This document shows, one piece after another, positions 19,822-30,062 of a DNA stretch of 64,000 nucleotides. The stretch is from positions 1 through 64,000 of the forward strand of contig NZ_FNIL01000005.1 in the NCBI RefSeq assembly GCF_900103955.1, read 5' to 3'. Under the pieces are notes generated by a model. It was given only the letters and a program-made list of their open reading frames with translations. It made no database searches and was not told the origin of the DNA. The translations under genes and the position numbers were made by a program. Position 1 is the stretch's first letter; each line of letters opens with the position of its first letter. The DNA is from Alkalicoccus daliensis. GTDB taxonomy: Bacteria > Bacillota > Bacilli > Bacillales > Salisediminibacteriaceae.

Positions 19822-21198
19822 ATGGAAACTGATACAATTGCGGCGATTTCTACTCCCATGGGGGAGGGAGCGATTGGTATAGTACGCATCAGCGGTCCCG
19901 CTGCTTTCCAGGTAGCTGATCAGCTGTATACTGGAAAAAAAGCGCTCGCTGAAGTAGATACCCATACAATTAATTACGGGCACATTCAGGATCCTGCGTC
20001 TGGGGAAACTGTGGAAGAAGCGATGGTTTCTGTACTTCGTGCCCCGAGAACGTATACGAAAGAAGATATTATAGAAATTAACTGCCACGGTGGACTTACC
20101 TCAGTAAACCGTGTACTGCAGCTTGCTTTAAGGTATGGCGCACGGCTTGCGGAGCCGGGAGAGTTCACAAAGCGTGCTTTCCTGAATGGAAGGATTGATC
20201 TTTCCCAGGCAGAGGCAGTTATGGACTTGATCCGGGCAAAAACGGATCAGGCGATGAACGTAGCGATGAACCAGGTGGAAGGAAAACTTTCCAGCCGTAT
20301 TCAGACGCTGCGGCAGAAGCTTTTGGAAACCGTAGCCTCAGTAGAGGTAAATATAGATTATCCGGAATATGATGCAGAAGAAGTGACGCTCGAAATGATC
20401 CGCGAAAAAGGAACAGAAGTGGAACAGGCAATTGAAGAACTGCTTACGACTGCACATCAGGGAAAAATTCTGCGTGAAGGGCTGTCTACCGTTATTCTCG
20501 GCAGGCCGAATGTAGGGAAGTCTTCCTTATTGAACAATCTCGTGCATGAAAATAAAGCGATCGTTACAGATATCCCGGGAACCACGAGAGATGTCGTAGA
20601 AGAATATGTGAACATCCGCGGCGTACCACTTCGTCTGCTGGATACTGCGGGGATCCGCGAAACAGAAGATATTGTAGAACGTCTTGGAGTAGAGCGTTCC
20701 CGCAAAGTGGTAAAAGATGCCGAACTGGCACTGCTTGTGTTAAATTACAATGAAGCGATCACTGAAGCGGATGAAGAACTATTTAAGCTTATTCAGGACC
20801 AGGACACAATCATTATTGTAAATAAAACAGATTTAGCACCAGAGATCTCTCTTGATCAGGTAAAAGAACTTGCAAATGGAAATCCGGTGATTACTACTTC
20901 TCTCTTAAAGGACGAAGGAGTAGATGATCTGGAAGAAGCCATCCGCGAGCTGTTTTTTGCAGGAGAAATGGAAGGCGGAGATTTGTCGTACGTTTCCAAT
21001 TCCCGTCACATTGCTCTGCTGGAACAGGCGAAACGATCAGTGCAGGAAGCATTAAGTGCTGCAGAAGGCGGCATGCCGATAGATATGGTACAAATCGACA
21101 TTACACGGGCATGGGAAGTTTTAGGAGAAGTGATCGGCGACAGCGTGCAGGAAAGTTTAATTGATCAGTTGTTTTCACAGTTTTGTTTAGGAAAATAA
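19822..21198 (+). CDS. mnmE: tRNA uridine-5-carboxymethylaminomethyl modification GTPase MnmE
   Basis: A 458-residue GTPase that, with MnmG, modifies the wobble uridine of certain tRNAs. The N-terminal tetrahydrofolate-binding domain starts [19 protein letters not shown]. The G domain has [20 protein letters not shown] and NKTD. The C-terminus is FCLGK with the essential cysteine. GGAGG precedes the ATG. It leads an operon with mnmG (15-nt gap) and rsmG. Confidence 0.97.
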   Translation: METDTIAAISTPMGEGAIGIVRISGPAAFQVADQLYTGKKALAEVDTHTINYGHIQDPASGETVEEAMVSVLRAPRTYTKEDIIEINCHGGLTSVNRVLQLALRYGARLAEPGEFTKRAFLNGRIDLSQAEAVMDLIRAKTDQAMNVAMNQVEGKLSSRIQTLRQKLLETVASVEVNIDYPEYDAEEVTLEMIREKGTEVEQAIEELLTTAHQGKILREGLSTVILGRPNVGKSSLLNNLVHENKAIVTDIPGTTRDVVEEYVNIRGVPLRLLDTAGIRETEDIVERLGVERSRKVVKDAELALLVLNYNEAITEADEELFKLIQDQDTIIIVNKTDLAPEISLDQVKELANGNPVITTSLLKDEGVDDLEEAIRELFFAGEMEGGDLSYVSNSRHIALLEQAKRSVQEALSAAEGGMPIDMVQIDITRAWEVLGEVIGDSVQESLIDQLFSQFCLGK

Positions 21199-21213
21199 AA
21201 GGAGGAATTATTC

Positions 21214-23106
21214 ATGAGTTATCATGGAGGCGATTTTGATGTTATCGTCATCGGCGCTGGACACTCAGGTGTAGAAGCAGGACTTGCTTCTGCAAGAGCT
21301 GGGGCAAATACGCTGATGCTGACACTGAATTTAGATGCCGTTGCTTTTATGCCGTGTAATCCATCTGTCGGAGGTCCTGCAAAAGGAATAGTTGTCCGGG
21401 AAATTGATGCACTCGGTGGAGAAATGGCGCGTAATATAGATAAAACGCATATACAGATGCGGATGCTGAATACAGCGAAAGGTCCTGCAGTACGGGCACT
21501 CCGTGCACAGGCAGACAAGTTTTTGTATCAGCAGGAAATGAAAGAAACAATTGAAAAAACAGAAAATCTTCTGCTCCGCCAGGGAATGGTGGAAAGCTTA
21601 GTCATTGAAGATGATAAAGTAAAGGGAGTCGTAACCCAGACAGGTGCTGTGTACAATGCAAAAGCTGTCATTGTTACTACCGGCACCTACCTGCGCGGAA
21701 AAGTAATTCTTGGAGAGCTTTCCTACGAAAGCGGACCGAACAACATGCAGCCTTCGGTAAACTTATCTTATGATCTGCAGAAGCTCGGTTTTAAAATGGA
21801 GCGGTTTAAAACAGGAACGCCGCCGCGGGTGAACAGCCGTACGATTGATTACAGCAAGACGGAAATTCAGCCGGGGGACGATGTGCCGCGTGCGTTTTCC
21901 TATGAAACGACCAAATTTATTACTGACCAGCTGCCGTGCTGGCTCACGTACACGAACGAAGACACGCATACGTTTATTAATGACAATCTGTCCCGTTCAC
22001 CGATGTATTCCGGTATGATCGAAGGAACCGGACCGCGTTACTGTCCATCGATTGAAGACAAAATCGTCCGCTTCAGCGATAAGCCACGCCACCAGATTTT
22101 TCTGGAGCCGGAAGGACGCAACACGCAGGAGGTCTATGTACAGGGGCTTTCCACAAGTCTCCCGGAGGATGTGCAGCATAATATCTTAAGAACAATTCCA
22201 GGTCTTGAGCACGTGCAGATGATGCGTCCAGGCTACGCAATAGAGTACGATGCGATTGTGCCGACACAGCTGTGGCCGACGCTGGAAACGAAAATGATCG
22301 ACGGGCTGTTTACTGCAGGTCAGATCAACGGCACGAGCGGCTATGAAGAAGCTGCCGGCCAGGGACTGATGGCAGGGATTAATGCAGCGATGAAAGTACT
22401 TGGCAAGGAACCACTGATTCTTGACCGTTCTGAAGCGTACATCGGTGTAATGATCGATGACCTCGTAACGAAAGGAACAGAGGAACCTTACCGCCTGCTT
22501 ACGTCGCGTGCAGAATACCGTCTGCTGCTTCGTCACGATAATGCAGATCTGCGTCTCACAGAAAAAGGGCATGAAATCGGCCTTATTTCAGACGAAAGAT
22601 TTGCACGCTTTGAAAAGAAAAAAGCAGAAATTGCAGAAGAGATTCAGCGTCTGGATAAGACAACGATTAAAGCATCTCCAGAAGCAGAGAAAGTAATGGA
22701 AGCAGCAAGTTCTTCTCCATTAAAAGAAGCAATGAATGCAGCTGTTCTTTTAAAACGTCCGGAAGTTACCTATGCCGCGATTGACGCGCTTGCGCCAGCG
22801 GAAAAAGAACTGGATGCGGATGTGAAAGAGCAGGTGGAAATTCAAGTGAAATATAAAGGATATATCGCGAAACAGCTGGAGCAGGTAGGCAAGCTGAAAA
22901 AAATGGAAAACAAAAAACTTCCGGAAGATCTCGACTACCATGCCATTAAAGGACTGGCAATCGAAGCAAGAGAAAAGCTGTCTGAGGTAAGGCCGCTTTC
23001 CGTAGCACAGGCTTCCCGGGTATCCGGCGTAAATCCTGCAGACGTATCTGTACTCCTTGTATATATGGAACAGGGACGACTGCAGAAAGTAGCAGCAGAA
23101 GGTTAA
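21214..23106 (+). CDS. mnmG: tRNA modification enzyme MnmG (GidA)
   Basis: A 630-residue FAD enzyme, partner of MnmE in wobble-uridine modification. The FAD-binding motif is [11 protein letters not shown]. Conserved cysteine segments include [11 protein letters not shown], and the GidA signature [16 protein letters not shown] is intact. The C-terminal helical domain interacts with MnmE. Full family length; GGAGG upstream. Confidence 0.98.
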   Translation: MSYHGGDFDVIVIGAGHSGVEAGLASARAGANTLMLTLNLDAVAFMPCNPSVGGPAKGIVVREIDALGGEMARNIDKTHIQMRMLNTAKGPAVRALRAQADKFLYQQEMKETIEKTENLLLRQGMVESLVIEDDKVKGVVTQTGAVYNAKAVIVTTGTYLRGKVILGELSYESGPNNMQPSVNLSYDLQKLGFKMERFKTGTPPRVNSRTIDYSKTEIQPGDDVPRAFSYETTKFITDQLPCWLTYTNEDTHTFINDNLSRSPMYSGMIEGTGPRYCPSIEDKIVRFSDKPRHQIFLEPEGRNTQEVYVQGLSTSLPEDVQHNILRTIPGLEHVQMMRPGYAIEYDAIVPTQLWPTLETKMIDGLFTAGQINGTSGYEEAAGQGLMAGINAAMKVLGKEPLILDRSEAYIGVMIDDLVTKGTEEPYRLLTSRAEYRLLLRHDNADLRLTEKGHEIGLISDERFARFEKKKAEIAEEIQRLDKTTIKASPEAEKVMEAASSSPLKEAMNAAVLLKRPEVTYAAIDALAPAEKELDADVKEQVEIQVKYKGYIAKQLEQVGKLKKMENKKLPEDLDYHAIKGLAIEAREKLSEVRPLSVAQASRVSGVNPADVSVLLVYMEQGRLQKVAAEG

Positions 23107-23122
23107 GAAGGGCAGGAGTAAA

Positions 23123-23839
23123 ATGAATGAGCAGACGCTGATCGAAGCATTAAAAGAGCAGAATATTCATATAAGCAGTAAACAGACACAGCAATTAAAA
23201 CGCTACTTTGAAGTTCTTGTAGACTGGAATGAAAGAATGAACCTGACTGCAATCACGGAAGAAGAATCAGTGTATTTGAAGCACTTTTATGACTCTATTA
23301 CTGCTGCTTTTTCTTTTGATTTCCAGCGTCCGCTCCGCATCGTGGATGTCGGGGCAGGCGCCGGATTTCCCAGTCTGCCGCTGAAAATCTGCTTCCCGGA
23401 AATAGACGTGACGATTGTCGACTCTTTAAATAAAAGAATTACTTTTTTAAATGCCTTGGCAGAAGAGCTTGATTTAACAGGAGTCGCTTTTTATCACGAC
23501 CGGGCGGAGCAGTTTGCGCAGAAACGGGAGCACCGGGAACAGTACGACGTGGCCATTTCCAGGGCAGTGGCAAGAATGTCTGTACTCACGGAGCTCTGCC
23601 TTCCTTTAGTAAAGCAGGGCGGCACGTTTATCGCGATGAAAGCTTCCGGTGCCAAAGAGGAGCTGGCAGATGCAAAAAAAGCAGTCTCACTGCTTGGTGG
23701 CCGGGTAGAAAAAGAAAATCATTTTACTCTCCCGGAAGAAGGCGGCGACAGAACAATCATTCATATTGCAAAAGTAAAAACAACACCTAAAAAGTTTCCC
23801 AGAAAGCCGGGAACCCCGAATAAACAGCCAATTTCTTAA
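23123..23839 (+). CDS. rsmG: 16S rRNA (guanine-N7) methyltransferase RsmG
   Basis: A 238-residue SAM-dependent methyltransferase acting on a guanine in the 530 loop of 16S rRNA. The SAM-binding motif is [14 protein letters not shown]. The start ATG follows AGGAG. Third gene of the mnmE operon, as in B. subtilis, followed by a hairpin and a parS-like site. Confidence 0.96.
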   Translation: MNEQTLIEALKEQNIHISSKQTQQLKRYFEVLVDWNERMNLTAITEEESVYLKHFYDSITAAFSFDFQRPLRIVDVGAGAGFPSLPLKICFPEIDVTIVDSLNKRITFLNALAEELDLTGVAFYHDRAEQFAQKREHREQYDVAISRAVARMSVLTELCLPLVKQGGTFIAMKASGAKEELADAKKAVSLLGGRVEKENHFTLPEEGGDRTIIHIAKVKTTPKKFPRKPGTPNKQPIS

Positions 23840-23847
23840 TATTCTTC

Positions 23848-23897
23848 GGCAAAGAGAGCATGTTCTATGAGGATGAGCATACTTTCTTTGCCCTTTT
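23848..23897 (+). terminator. rsmG terminator
   Basis: GGCAAAGA and TCTTTGCC arms with additional GCATG/CAT pairing, followed by CTTTT. Confidence 0.65.
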
Positions 23898-23953
23898 CAT
23901 GATATAATCAGCTAAGAGAATCACAGTGAAGTTTTAATCGGAACGGATACGCT

Positions 23954-23969
23954 TGTTTCACGTGGAACA
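23954..23969. promoter_or_regulatory. parS: parS site upstream of noc
   Basis: TGTTTCACGTGGAACA differs by one base from the ParB-binding consensus TGTTTCACGTGAAACA. It lies 36 bases before noc. In B. subtilis a parS site also lies near noc/rsmG. It should nucleate ParB spreading. Confidence 0.88.
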
Positions 23970-24005
23970 AGGGGAGAGCCGAAGATTTGTAAGGGTGGTG
24001 TCACC

Positions 24006-24857
24006 GTGAAACAGCCATTTTCAAAGCTTTTTGGGTTATCAGAGAAAAAAGATGTGTCCACAGATCAGGTGCTGCTGGAAGGGGAAGAAGCAGTGAAGCA
24101 GATTCCCGTATCCCAGCTGAAACCGAATCCATTTCAGCCAAGGACTGTATTCGATGATGACCGGATTGAAGAATTAGCACAGACAATTCACACACATGGG
24201 ATGATACAGCCGATTGTTGTGCGTGAACGGGATGGCAAATATGAAATTATTGCAGGGGAACGTCGATGGAGAGCTGCACAGAAAGCAAATTTCATGACCG
24301 TCCCTGTTGTTATAAAAGATTTTGATGATACGAAGACAGCCTCCGTTGCGCTGATTGAAAATCTGCAGCGGGAAGGACTCACTTCCATCGAAGAAGCAAA
24401 TGCTTACGCACGATTGCTCGAACTCCATGGTTTAACGCAGGAAAGCCTTGCGCAGCGTCTTGGAAAAGGGCAGTCTACCGTCGCCAACAAACTGCGTCTG
24501 CTGCAGCTGCCGGATATTGTAAAGGATGCACTGCTGAAACGGGAGATCAGTGAACGTCATGCACGTGCGCTTCTTTCTGTAAAGGATGAAGAGATCCAAA
24601 AGCATGTCCTGACACAGATTATCGAGCAGGAATGGAATGTAAAGCAGACAGAAGCAGCAATTGAGTCATTGACGAAGGAAGCGGAACCGAAAAAGAAAAA
24701 ACCGGTGCGTAAAGCTGTTTCAAAGGATATGCGTCTTGCGATGAATACGATTCGTAAATCGGTCGATATGGTACAGCAGACAGGCATGTCGATAGATACA
24801 GATGAAGAAGAACATGAGGAATATTATCAATTTACGATCCGTATTCCTAAGAAATAA
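24006..24857 (+). CDS. noc: Nucleoid occlusion protein Noc
   Basis: A 283-residue ParB-family CTPase that binds Noc boxes and prevents Z-ring assembly over the nucleoid. The N-terminus [11 protein letters not shown] is the Noc-type membrane-targeting amphipathic helix. The CTP-binding core has GERRWRAAQ and [14 protein letters not shown], followed by a helix-turn-helix ([21 protein letters not shown]). It starts at GTG. Distinguished from ParB by the N-terminal helix and by its position between rsmG and parA. Confidence 0.95.
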   Translation: MKQPFSKLFGLSEKKDVSTDQVLLEGEEAVKQIPVSQLKPNPFQPRTVFDDDRIEELAQTIHTHGMIQPIVVRERDGKYEIIAGERRWRAAQKANFMTVPVVIKDFDDTKTASVALIENLQREGLTSIEEANAYARLLELHGLTQESLAQRLGKGQSTVANKLRLLQLPDIVKDALLKREISERHARALLSVKDEEIQKHVLTQIIEQEWNVKQTEAAIESLTKEAEPKKKKPVRKAVSKDMRLAMNTIRKSVDMVQQTGMSIDTDEEEHEEYYQFTIRIPKK

Positions 24858-25065
24858 ATGCGTACAGGCTGTTCCAGAAGAGAAATTCTTTCGGAGCAGC
24901 CTCTTCAGTATGAAAAACACTGCTGAACCAGAGTATTTGCAGTCGTTGCAGATGCAAGAAAATGATTCCTTTGCAGGAGTTCCTGCGCCGTGGTTCTTTT
25001 TACAGGATTTCATGATAAAATAAAAAGAAAAGTTGCACAGTTTAGTGAGGCAGGTGACCGTGAAC

Positions 25066-25827
25066 GTGGGTAAAGTAATAGCAATTGCGAACCAGAAGGG
25101 CGGAGTCGGGAAAACGACGACCGCAGTAAATTTAAGTGCAAGTCTCGTACAGGAAGGCCAAAAAGTACTAATTGTCGATATTGATCCACAGGGAAACACC
25201 ACCAGTGGAATCGGTATTAATAAAGGCGATATTAATGAATGTATTTATAATGTGCTCGTAGAAGACCAAAGCGCTTCTAAAGTGATTGTTTCCACTGCGA
25301 TGGAAAACCTTTCGATTCTTCCTTCCACCATTCAGCTTGCCGGTGCGGAAATTGAACTGGTGTCCACGATTTCCCGGGAAGTGCGTCTGAAAAATGCGCT
25401 GGAAGAAGTGCGGCATCAATATGATTACGTCATTATCGACTGTCCGCCGTCATTAGGATTATTAACCTTGAATTCGTTAACTGCTGCAGATTCCGTTGTC
25501 ATTCCCGTGCAGTGTGAATATTATGCGCTCGAAGGACTGAGTCAGCTGTTAAATACGGTTCGGCTGGTGCAGAAACATTTGAATAACGACCTGATCATTG
25601 AAGGGGTTCTTCTGACAATGCTGGATGCAAGAACAAATTTAGGAATTCAGGTCATTGAAGAAGTAAAAAAATACTTCCGGGAAAAGGTGTTTGAAACGAT
25701 TATCCCACGCAACGTAAGACTGGGAGAGGCTCCGAGTCATGGAGAATCAATCGTTACATACGACCCAAGATCCAGAGGGGCCGAAGTGTATGGAGATTTA
25801 GCAAAGGAAGTGATCAGCCATGGGTAG
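25066..25827 (+). CDS. parA: Chromosome partitioning ATPase ParA (Soj)
   Basis: A 253-residue Walker-type ATPase that works with ParB in origin segregation and regulates DnaA. The deviant Walker A is [16 protein letters not shown] and DCPPSLG follow. The GTG at 25066 is chosen because it gives the exact length and MGK start of B. subtilis Soj and lies 9 nt after AGGTG; earlier in-frame codons are worse placed. Overlaps parB by 8 nt. Confidence 0.97.
   Translation: MGKVIAIANQKGGVGKTTTAVNLSASLVQEGQKVLIVDIDPQGNTTSGIGINKGDINECIYNVLVEDQSASKVIVSTAMENLSILPSTIQLAGAEIELVSTISREVRLKNALEEVRHQYDYVIIDCPPSLGLLTLNSLTAADSVVIPVQCEYYALEGLSQLLNTVRLVQKHLNNDLIIEGVLLTMLDARTNLGIQVIEEVKKYFREKVFETIIPRNVRLGEAPSHGESIVTYDPRSRGAEVYGDLAKEVISHG
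25369..25382. promoter_or_regulatory. Noc-binding site inside parA
   Basis: ATTTCCCGGGAAGT matches the Noc box consensus ATTTCCCGGGAAAT at 13 of 14 positions. Confidence 0.6.
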
Positions 25828-26674
25828 AGGGTTAGGAAAAGGCATTAATGCTTTTTTTCCAGACGCTGCAGAAGAATCAGAAAATCAGATTGAGGAAATA
25901 AAGCTCTCGGAAATTCGTCCCAATCCTTATCAGCCTCGGAAAGTTTTTGAGGAAAAGGCGTTGGAAGAACTCGCTGATTCGATCCAGTCCCACGGCGTAA
26001 TTCAGCCTATTTCGCTTCGCAAAAGTATTAAAGGATATGAAATTGTGGTAGGAGAAAGACGCTGCCGCGCAGCGAAGCTTGCAAAAATGAAGACAATTCC
26101 TGCAGTAGTAAAAGAACTGACAGATGACCAGATGATGGAGCTTGCGCTGATTGAAAACCTGCAGCGGGAAAATTTAAATCCGCTGGAAGAAGCGAAGGCA
26201 TATCAGAAATTAATGGAACATTTGCAAATTACGCAGGAGGAGCTGGCACAGCGACTCGGCAAAAGCCGTCCTCATATCACGAACTTTATTCGTCTGCTGC
26301 AGCTGCCGCAGATTGTCCAGGATTACCTGGCAGAAGAAAAACTGACAATGGGACATGCACGTGCACTGCTCGGTTTAAAAAATACGCATCAGCTCAGCAG
26401 GCTGCTGCAAAAAATAGTAGCAGAGCAGATGAGTGTCCGGCAGCTGGAAGAATGGGTGAAGCGGGCAAATAATGAAGTTTCACGTGAAACAAAAACAAAA
26501 CCGAACGTTTCTCCGCTGATAAAATCCAGGGAAACCAAACTGAAGTCGTATTTCGGCACCAATGTAAATATTAAATCCGGTAAGAAAAAAGGAAAAATAG
26601 AAATTGATTTCACAAATGAAGAAGATTTAGAAAGAATTTTCAGCCTGCTCTACCGGGAAGAGCAGGAATCATAA
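25820..26674 (+). CDS. parB: Chromosome partitioning protein ParB (Spo0J)
   Basis: A 284-residue parS-binding CTPase clamp. The N-terminal [12 protein letters not shown] contains the ParA-stimulating peptide. The core has [13 protein letters not shown] and [14 protein letters not shown]; the helix-turn-helix is [21 protein letters not shown]. The gene contains its own parS site, as spo0J does in B. subtilis. It is followed by a 10-bp hairpin (26687-26717) without a U-run. Confidence 0.97.
   Translation: MGRGLGKGINAFFPDAAEESENQIEEIKLSEIRPNPYQPRKVFEEKALEELADSIQSHGVIQPISLRKSIKGYEIVVGERRCRAAKLAKMKTIPAVVKELTDDQMMELALIENLQRENLNPLEEAKAYQKLMEHLQITQEELAQRLGKSRPHITNFIRLLQLPQIVQDYLAEEKLTMGHARALLGLKNTHQLSRLLQKIVAEQMSVRQLEEWVKRANNEVSRETKTKPNVSPLIKSRETKLKSYFGTNVNIKSGKKKGKIEIDFTNEEDLERIFSLLYREEQES
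26476..26491. promoter_or_regulatory. parS: parS site within parB
   Basis: AGTTTCACGTGAAACA differs from the consensus only in its first base. The intragenic position matches the classical spo0J parS of B. subtilis. Confidence 0.9.
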
Positions 26675-26756
26675 GCAATAATTTTCGCCCGTCAGAGACT
26701 GGTTCCTGACGGGCGGAGCCGTGTTTCAAGATATACATAATAAGGGGTCTTGCGGG

Positions 26757-27467
26757 ATGATTTTGTTTGGAACGATTGTAAATGGATTAGCGATCATTGC
26801 AGGAGCGCTGATCGGTTCGAAAGTGACAGGTTTTTCTACAGGCATGCAGGAAACCGTGATGAAGGCAGTGGCACTAGCAGTGCTGATACTTGGCATAACG
26901 ATGGCGATAGAAGGAAATGAATTTCTCCTGGTGATACTAAGTCTGGCGCTTGGAGCTGTATTGGGAGAACGCTGGAATCTCGAAGGGAAGCTGAATGGAT
27001 TCGGCTACTGGCTGGAAAAAAAGTTTAAAAAAGAAGGGGAGGAAGGCAGCACTATCGCCGAAGGATTTATTACGGCGACACTGCTGTTCGTTGTGGGAGC
27101 AATGGCAATTATCGGGGCTCTGGACAGCGGCTTCCGTCAGGATCACTCTGTACTGCTTACAAAAGCAGTGCTTGATGGAACAGCTTCCGTAATTTTTGCG
27201 GCAACTCTGGGAATCGGGGTTATGTTTTCGGCAGTTCCCGTAGTTCTGTATCAGGGATCGATTGCACTCGCTGCTGTGTGGATCGTGCGTTTTATTCCTG
27301 AAGAGCTGCTGGATCTGGTCATCAGTGAAATCACTGCGGTAGGAGGCATAATGATTATCGGGATCGGCCTGAATCTGCTCGGCGTACCAAAGATCCGAAT
27401 TGCAAACTTGCTGCCGGCGATCTTACTGGTAGTGTTATTTGTTTTCCTTCAGCACAGATTCTTTTAA
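26757..27467 (+). CDS. DUF554 family membrane protein
   Basis: A 236-residue hydrophobic protein with about six or seven predicted membrane segments, several glycine-rich (NGLAIIAGALIG, GGIMIIGIGLNLLGV). It matches the DUF554/YqgA-like family, a putative transporter with no proven substrate. The ATG at 26757 is used rather than the GTG at 26721, because the protein then begins at the first membrane segment and GGGG lies upstream. Confidence 0.8.
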   Translation: MILFGTIVNGLAIIAGALIGSKVTGFSTGMQETVMKAVALAVLILGITMAIEGNEFLLVILSLALGAVLGERWNLEGKLNGFGYWLEKKFKKEGEEGSTIAEGFITATLLFVVGAMAIIGALDSGFRQDHSVLLTKAVLDGTASVIFAATLGIGVMFSAVPVVLYQGSIALAAVWIVRFIPEELLDLVISEITAVGGIMIIGIGLNLLGVPKIRIANLLPAILLVVLFVFLQHRFF

Positions 27468-27555
27468 CAGCCGCTGCTTCCAAGAAATTACTGGCATATA
27501 ATAGGGAAATCAAGTATTCTTAAGAAAGAAAAAAGGTATAGTAGAGGTGAACAAC

Positions 27556-27756
27556 ATGGCTGCATCCACATTCGACAAAAATGATATTGTGGAAATGAAA
27601 AAACAGCACCCCTGCGGCGTGAACCGCTGGAAAATTGTCCGTATGGGAATGGATATCCGGATTAAATGCATGGGGTGTGAGCACAGTATTATGATGCCCC
27701 GGAAAGAATTTGAGAAAAAGATGAAGCGAGTACTGGAAACAAATAAAGAAAGCTGA
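27556..27756 (+). CDS. DUF951 family protein (YyzM-like)
   Basis: A 66-residue protein with MKKQHPCGVNRWKIVRMG and CMGC, the DUF951 pattern. It sits just before ychF, as in many Bacilli and streptococci. The conserved cysteines suggest metal binding; function unknown. The ATG follows AGAGGTGA by 6 nt. Confidence 0.9.
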   Translation: MAASTFDKNDIVEMKKQHPCGVNRWKIVRMGMDIRIKCMGCEHSIMMPRKEFEKKMKRVLETNKES

Positions 27757-27757
27757 A

Positions 27758-27795
27758 AGGTCTTGTCCTGAAGGAGGGACATGACCTTTTTTATT
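27758..27795 (+). terminator. Terminator after the DUF951 gene
   Basis: AAGGTC(TT)GTCC pairs with GGGAC(AT)GACCTT, followed by a T-run. Confidence 0.8.
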
Positions 27796-27923
27796 TTAAT
27801 TACAGCTAATATCCTGCAGAGGAACGAAAAGCATCGATTGTTGCGTTCTTTCAGATAACTCTCTATAATTGATAAGGATGTAGACATGCCGGAGTATGAT
27901 TTATAAAAAGGAGAAATGTATAG

Positions 27924-29024
27924 ATGGCTTTAACAACAGGAATCGTGGGCTTACCCAACGTAGGGAAGTCGACGTTATTTAATGCAATTACACAGGCAGG
28001 AGCGGAGTCCGCGAACTATCCTTTCTGTACGATTGACCCAAACGTCGGGATTGTGGAAGTGCCGGATGAGCGGCTGCAGAAGCTGACTGAAATGGTAGAC
28101 CCGCATAAAACAGTACCTACTGCCTTTGAATTCACAGATATTGCAGGAATTGTAGAAGGTGCAAGTAAAGGGGAAGGACTCGGAAACAAGTTCCTTTCTC
28201 ATATTCGGGAAGTAGATGCAATCTCTCATGTAGTACGATGCTTTGATGATGAAAATATTACGCACGTATCCGGAAGCGTAGATCCGATCCGTGATATTCA
28301 AATTATTAATTTGGAGCTGATCCTCGCTGATTTGGAAACAGTAGAGAAGCGTATCGGCAAAGTAGAAAAGATGGCCAAGTCCAAAGATAAAGATGCCATG
28401 GCAGAATTTGAAGTATTAAAGAAACTGCTTCATGCATTTGAAAATGAAAAGCCTGCACGCAGTGTGGAACTGACAAAAGAAGAGCAGAAAATCGCCAAAG
28501 GATTTCAGCTGCTTACTGCAAAGCCTGTACTTTATGCAGCAAATGTAAGCGAAGATGAAATTACAGATGTAGAAGGTAACCAGTACGTGCAGAAAGTAAG
28601 AGAGTTTGCAAAAGAAGAAAACTCCGAAGTTATTACGATCTGTGCAAAAATAGAAGCAGAAATCGCAGAGCTGGATGGAGAAGAAAAGCAGGAATTTCTG
28701 GATGACCTTGGTATCGAAGAGTCCGGTCTGGATCAGCTGATCCGCGCAGCCTACCAGCTGCTTGGCCTGGACACTTACTTTACTGCTGGTAAACAGGAAG
28801 TTCGTGCCTGGACGATCCGCAACGGCACAAAAGCTCCGCAGGCAGCAGGCGTAATTCATACAGACTTTGAACGCGGCTTCATCCGCGCAGAAATTGTTTC
28901 CTATGAAGACCTTGTTTCCGCAGGCAGTATGGCAAAAGCCAAAGAGCAGGGAAATGTCCGCCTGGAAGGTAAAGAATACATCGTCAAAGACGGAGACGTC
29001 GTCCACTTCCGATTCAACGTGTAG
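27924..29024 (+). CDS. ychF: Redox-regulated ATPase YchF
   Basis: A 366-residue Obg-family P-loop protein that in this subfamily prefers ATP to GTP. G1 is [12 protein letters not shown]3 is [20 protein letters not shown], and a coiled-coil insertion precedes a C-terminal TGS domain. It binds ribosomes and is linked to stress responses. Confidence 0.97.
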   Translation: MALTTGIVGLPNVGKSTLFNAITQAGAESANYPFCTIDPNVGIVEVPDERLQKLTEMVDPHKTVPTAFEFTDIAGIVEGASKGEGLGNKFLSHIREVDAISHVVRCFDDENITHVSGSVDPIRDIQIINLELILADLETVEKRIGKVEKMAKSKDKDAMAEFEVLKKLLHAFENEKPARSVELTKEEQKIAKGFQLLTAKPVLYAANVSEDEITDVEGNQYVQKVREFAKEENSEVITICAKIEAEIAELDGEEKQEFLDDLGIEESGLDQLIRAAYQLLGLDTYFTAGKQEVRAWTIRNGTKAPQAAGVIHTDFERGFIRAEIVSYEDLVSAGSMAKAKEQGNVRLEGKEYIVKDGDVVHFRFNV

Positions 29025-29027
29025 GAA

Positions 29028-29191
29028 GAAAAGCGGAATCAGCCGTTCAGCTGCGCAGTAACTGGACGGAACCTCACGAGATAAAGGAAACTCGAAAGAG
29101 GGGTGTTTCTTTCGAAGTTGACTTATCGTAAGAGAGGTGAGGGAAGTTACCCAGCAGCTGGCTGATGAAGCTGGACAGAGAAAAGCGGAAT
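29028..29191 (+). repeat. Interspersed element bounded by direct repeats
   Basis: The 164-base stretch starts and ends with the same 12 bases (GAAAAGCGGAAT at 29028-29039 and 29180-29191). The interior has a stem GAAACTCGAAAG/CTTTCGAAG flanking GGGGTGTTT. Similar elements beginning and ending in AAAAGCGGA are, as I recall, scattered between genes of many Bacillaceae. No open frame. It occupies most of the ychF-29308 gap. Confidence 0.6.
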
Positions 29192-29247
29192 GGTGCGTTT
29201 TGGGATGCAGCCGGTGGACTGCACAGTAATCGAATAATGCTTCAATT

Positions 29248-29293
29248 AAAAAAGCTGTTTCATTCTAAAACAAGAATGAAACAGCTTTTTTCT
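29248..29293. terminator. Bidirectional terminator between ychF and the PP-loop gene
   Basis: Perfect arms AAAAAAGCTGTTTCATTCT / AGAATGAAACAGCTTTTTT, with A- and T-runs on both sides, serve the two convergent genes. Confidence 0.93.
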
Positions 29294-29307
29294 TTACAGC
29301 ATATAAG

Positions 29308-29970
29308 TTATTTTTCTACATCCACCTGCAGAAATGCGTAGCCTTCGTGGTACTGCACTTCTTTTGTAATGAAGGGTAAAGGTTTTTTAAATAGGGGACC
29401 GTTCACGACGACCGTGTGAAACTCTCCCTCTTCACCACATGGGTCTACACCGAAGCTTTCCAGATCATGCATCAATGCTTCTGTCAGCGTTTTCCCCAGA
29501 AAGGAGCTCGGCAGTTTTTCTTCTTTCACTACAACAATTACAGCTTCAAAGCCTGCGTCTATTAATTGTTCAACTACGAGACGGCGTTCCTTCTGCCACA
29601 GTGGATGGTAGGAAGTTACGTCCCGTTTTTCACAGGTGCGTTGTACCCAAGTTAAGTGATCTTCCAAGTCGATATCTCCAAATACTCCATGGGACACCCC
29701 TTTTTCCTGCAGTTCACTTAAGGCATCAAGGAATTTTTCTTCATAGGTCTGCCAGGAAGCACCGCGGGTAAGCAAAGGAATTTCCATCGCTTCTGCCTGC
29801 GCTTCCAATACGGAGAGAGGAAGCGCATGTGAACGGGAAAATTCTTCATTTTCTTCAAACATTGTCAGCAGATAAGCGGGTTTTCCGCCCTCCTGCAGTG
29901 CCTGGTAATGAGCAAGTGCAGAATCTTTTCCGCCGCTCCAGGAAGTAAAGTATTTTTTCTTATTTATCAA
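29308..29970 (-). CDS. PP-loop ATPase of the diphthine-ammonia ligase (Dph6) family
   Basis: A 220-residue adenine-nucleotide alpha hydrolase with an N-terminal PP-loop SGGKDSALAHYQALQ. GDIDLEDHLTWVQRTC, then PSSFLGKTL and CGEEGEFHTVVVNGPLF, are typical of COG2102. Archaeal and eukaryotic members amidate diphthine on EF-2, but bacteria have no diphthamide, so the bacterial substrate is unknown. It opposes the surrounding genes in strand and shares a terminator with ychF. Confidence 0.85.
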   Translation of the reverse strand: MINKKKYFTSWSGGKDSALAHYQALQEGGKPAYLLTMFEENEEFSRSHALPLSVLEAQAEAMEIPLLTRGASWQTYEEKFLDALSELQEKGVSHGVFGDIDLEDHLTWVQRTCEKRDVTSYHPLWQKERRLVVEQLIDAGFEAVIVVVKEEKLPSSFLGKTLTEALMHDLESFGVDPCGEEGEFHTVVVNGPLFKKPLPFITKEVQYHEGYAFLQVDVEK

Positions 29971-30062
29971 GTGATGTCATCCTTTCTGAGCATTTTAGCT
30001 GAGTTTATTTCTTATAGTATGGCACAATACAGGCAATCATTGTCAACGAAGAAGGGATAAAT

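Noticed and set aside
24802-25023. 73-codon plus-strand frame spanning the noc end and the noc-parA gap
   Set aside because: It overlaps noc out of frame and extends through an intergenic hairpin; no ribosome site or family pattern.
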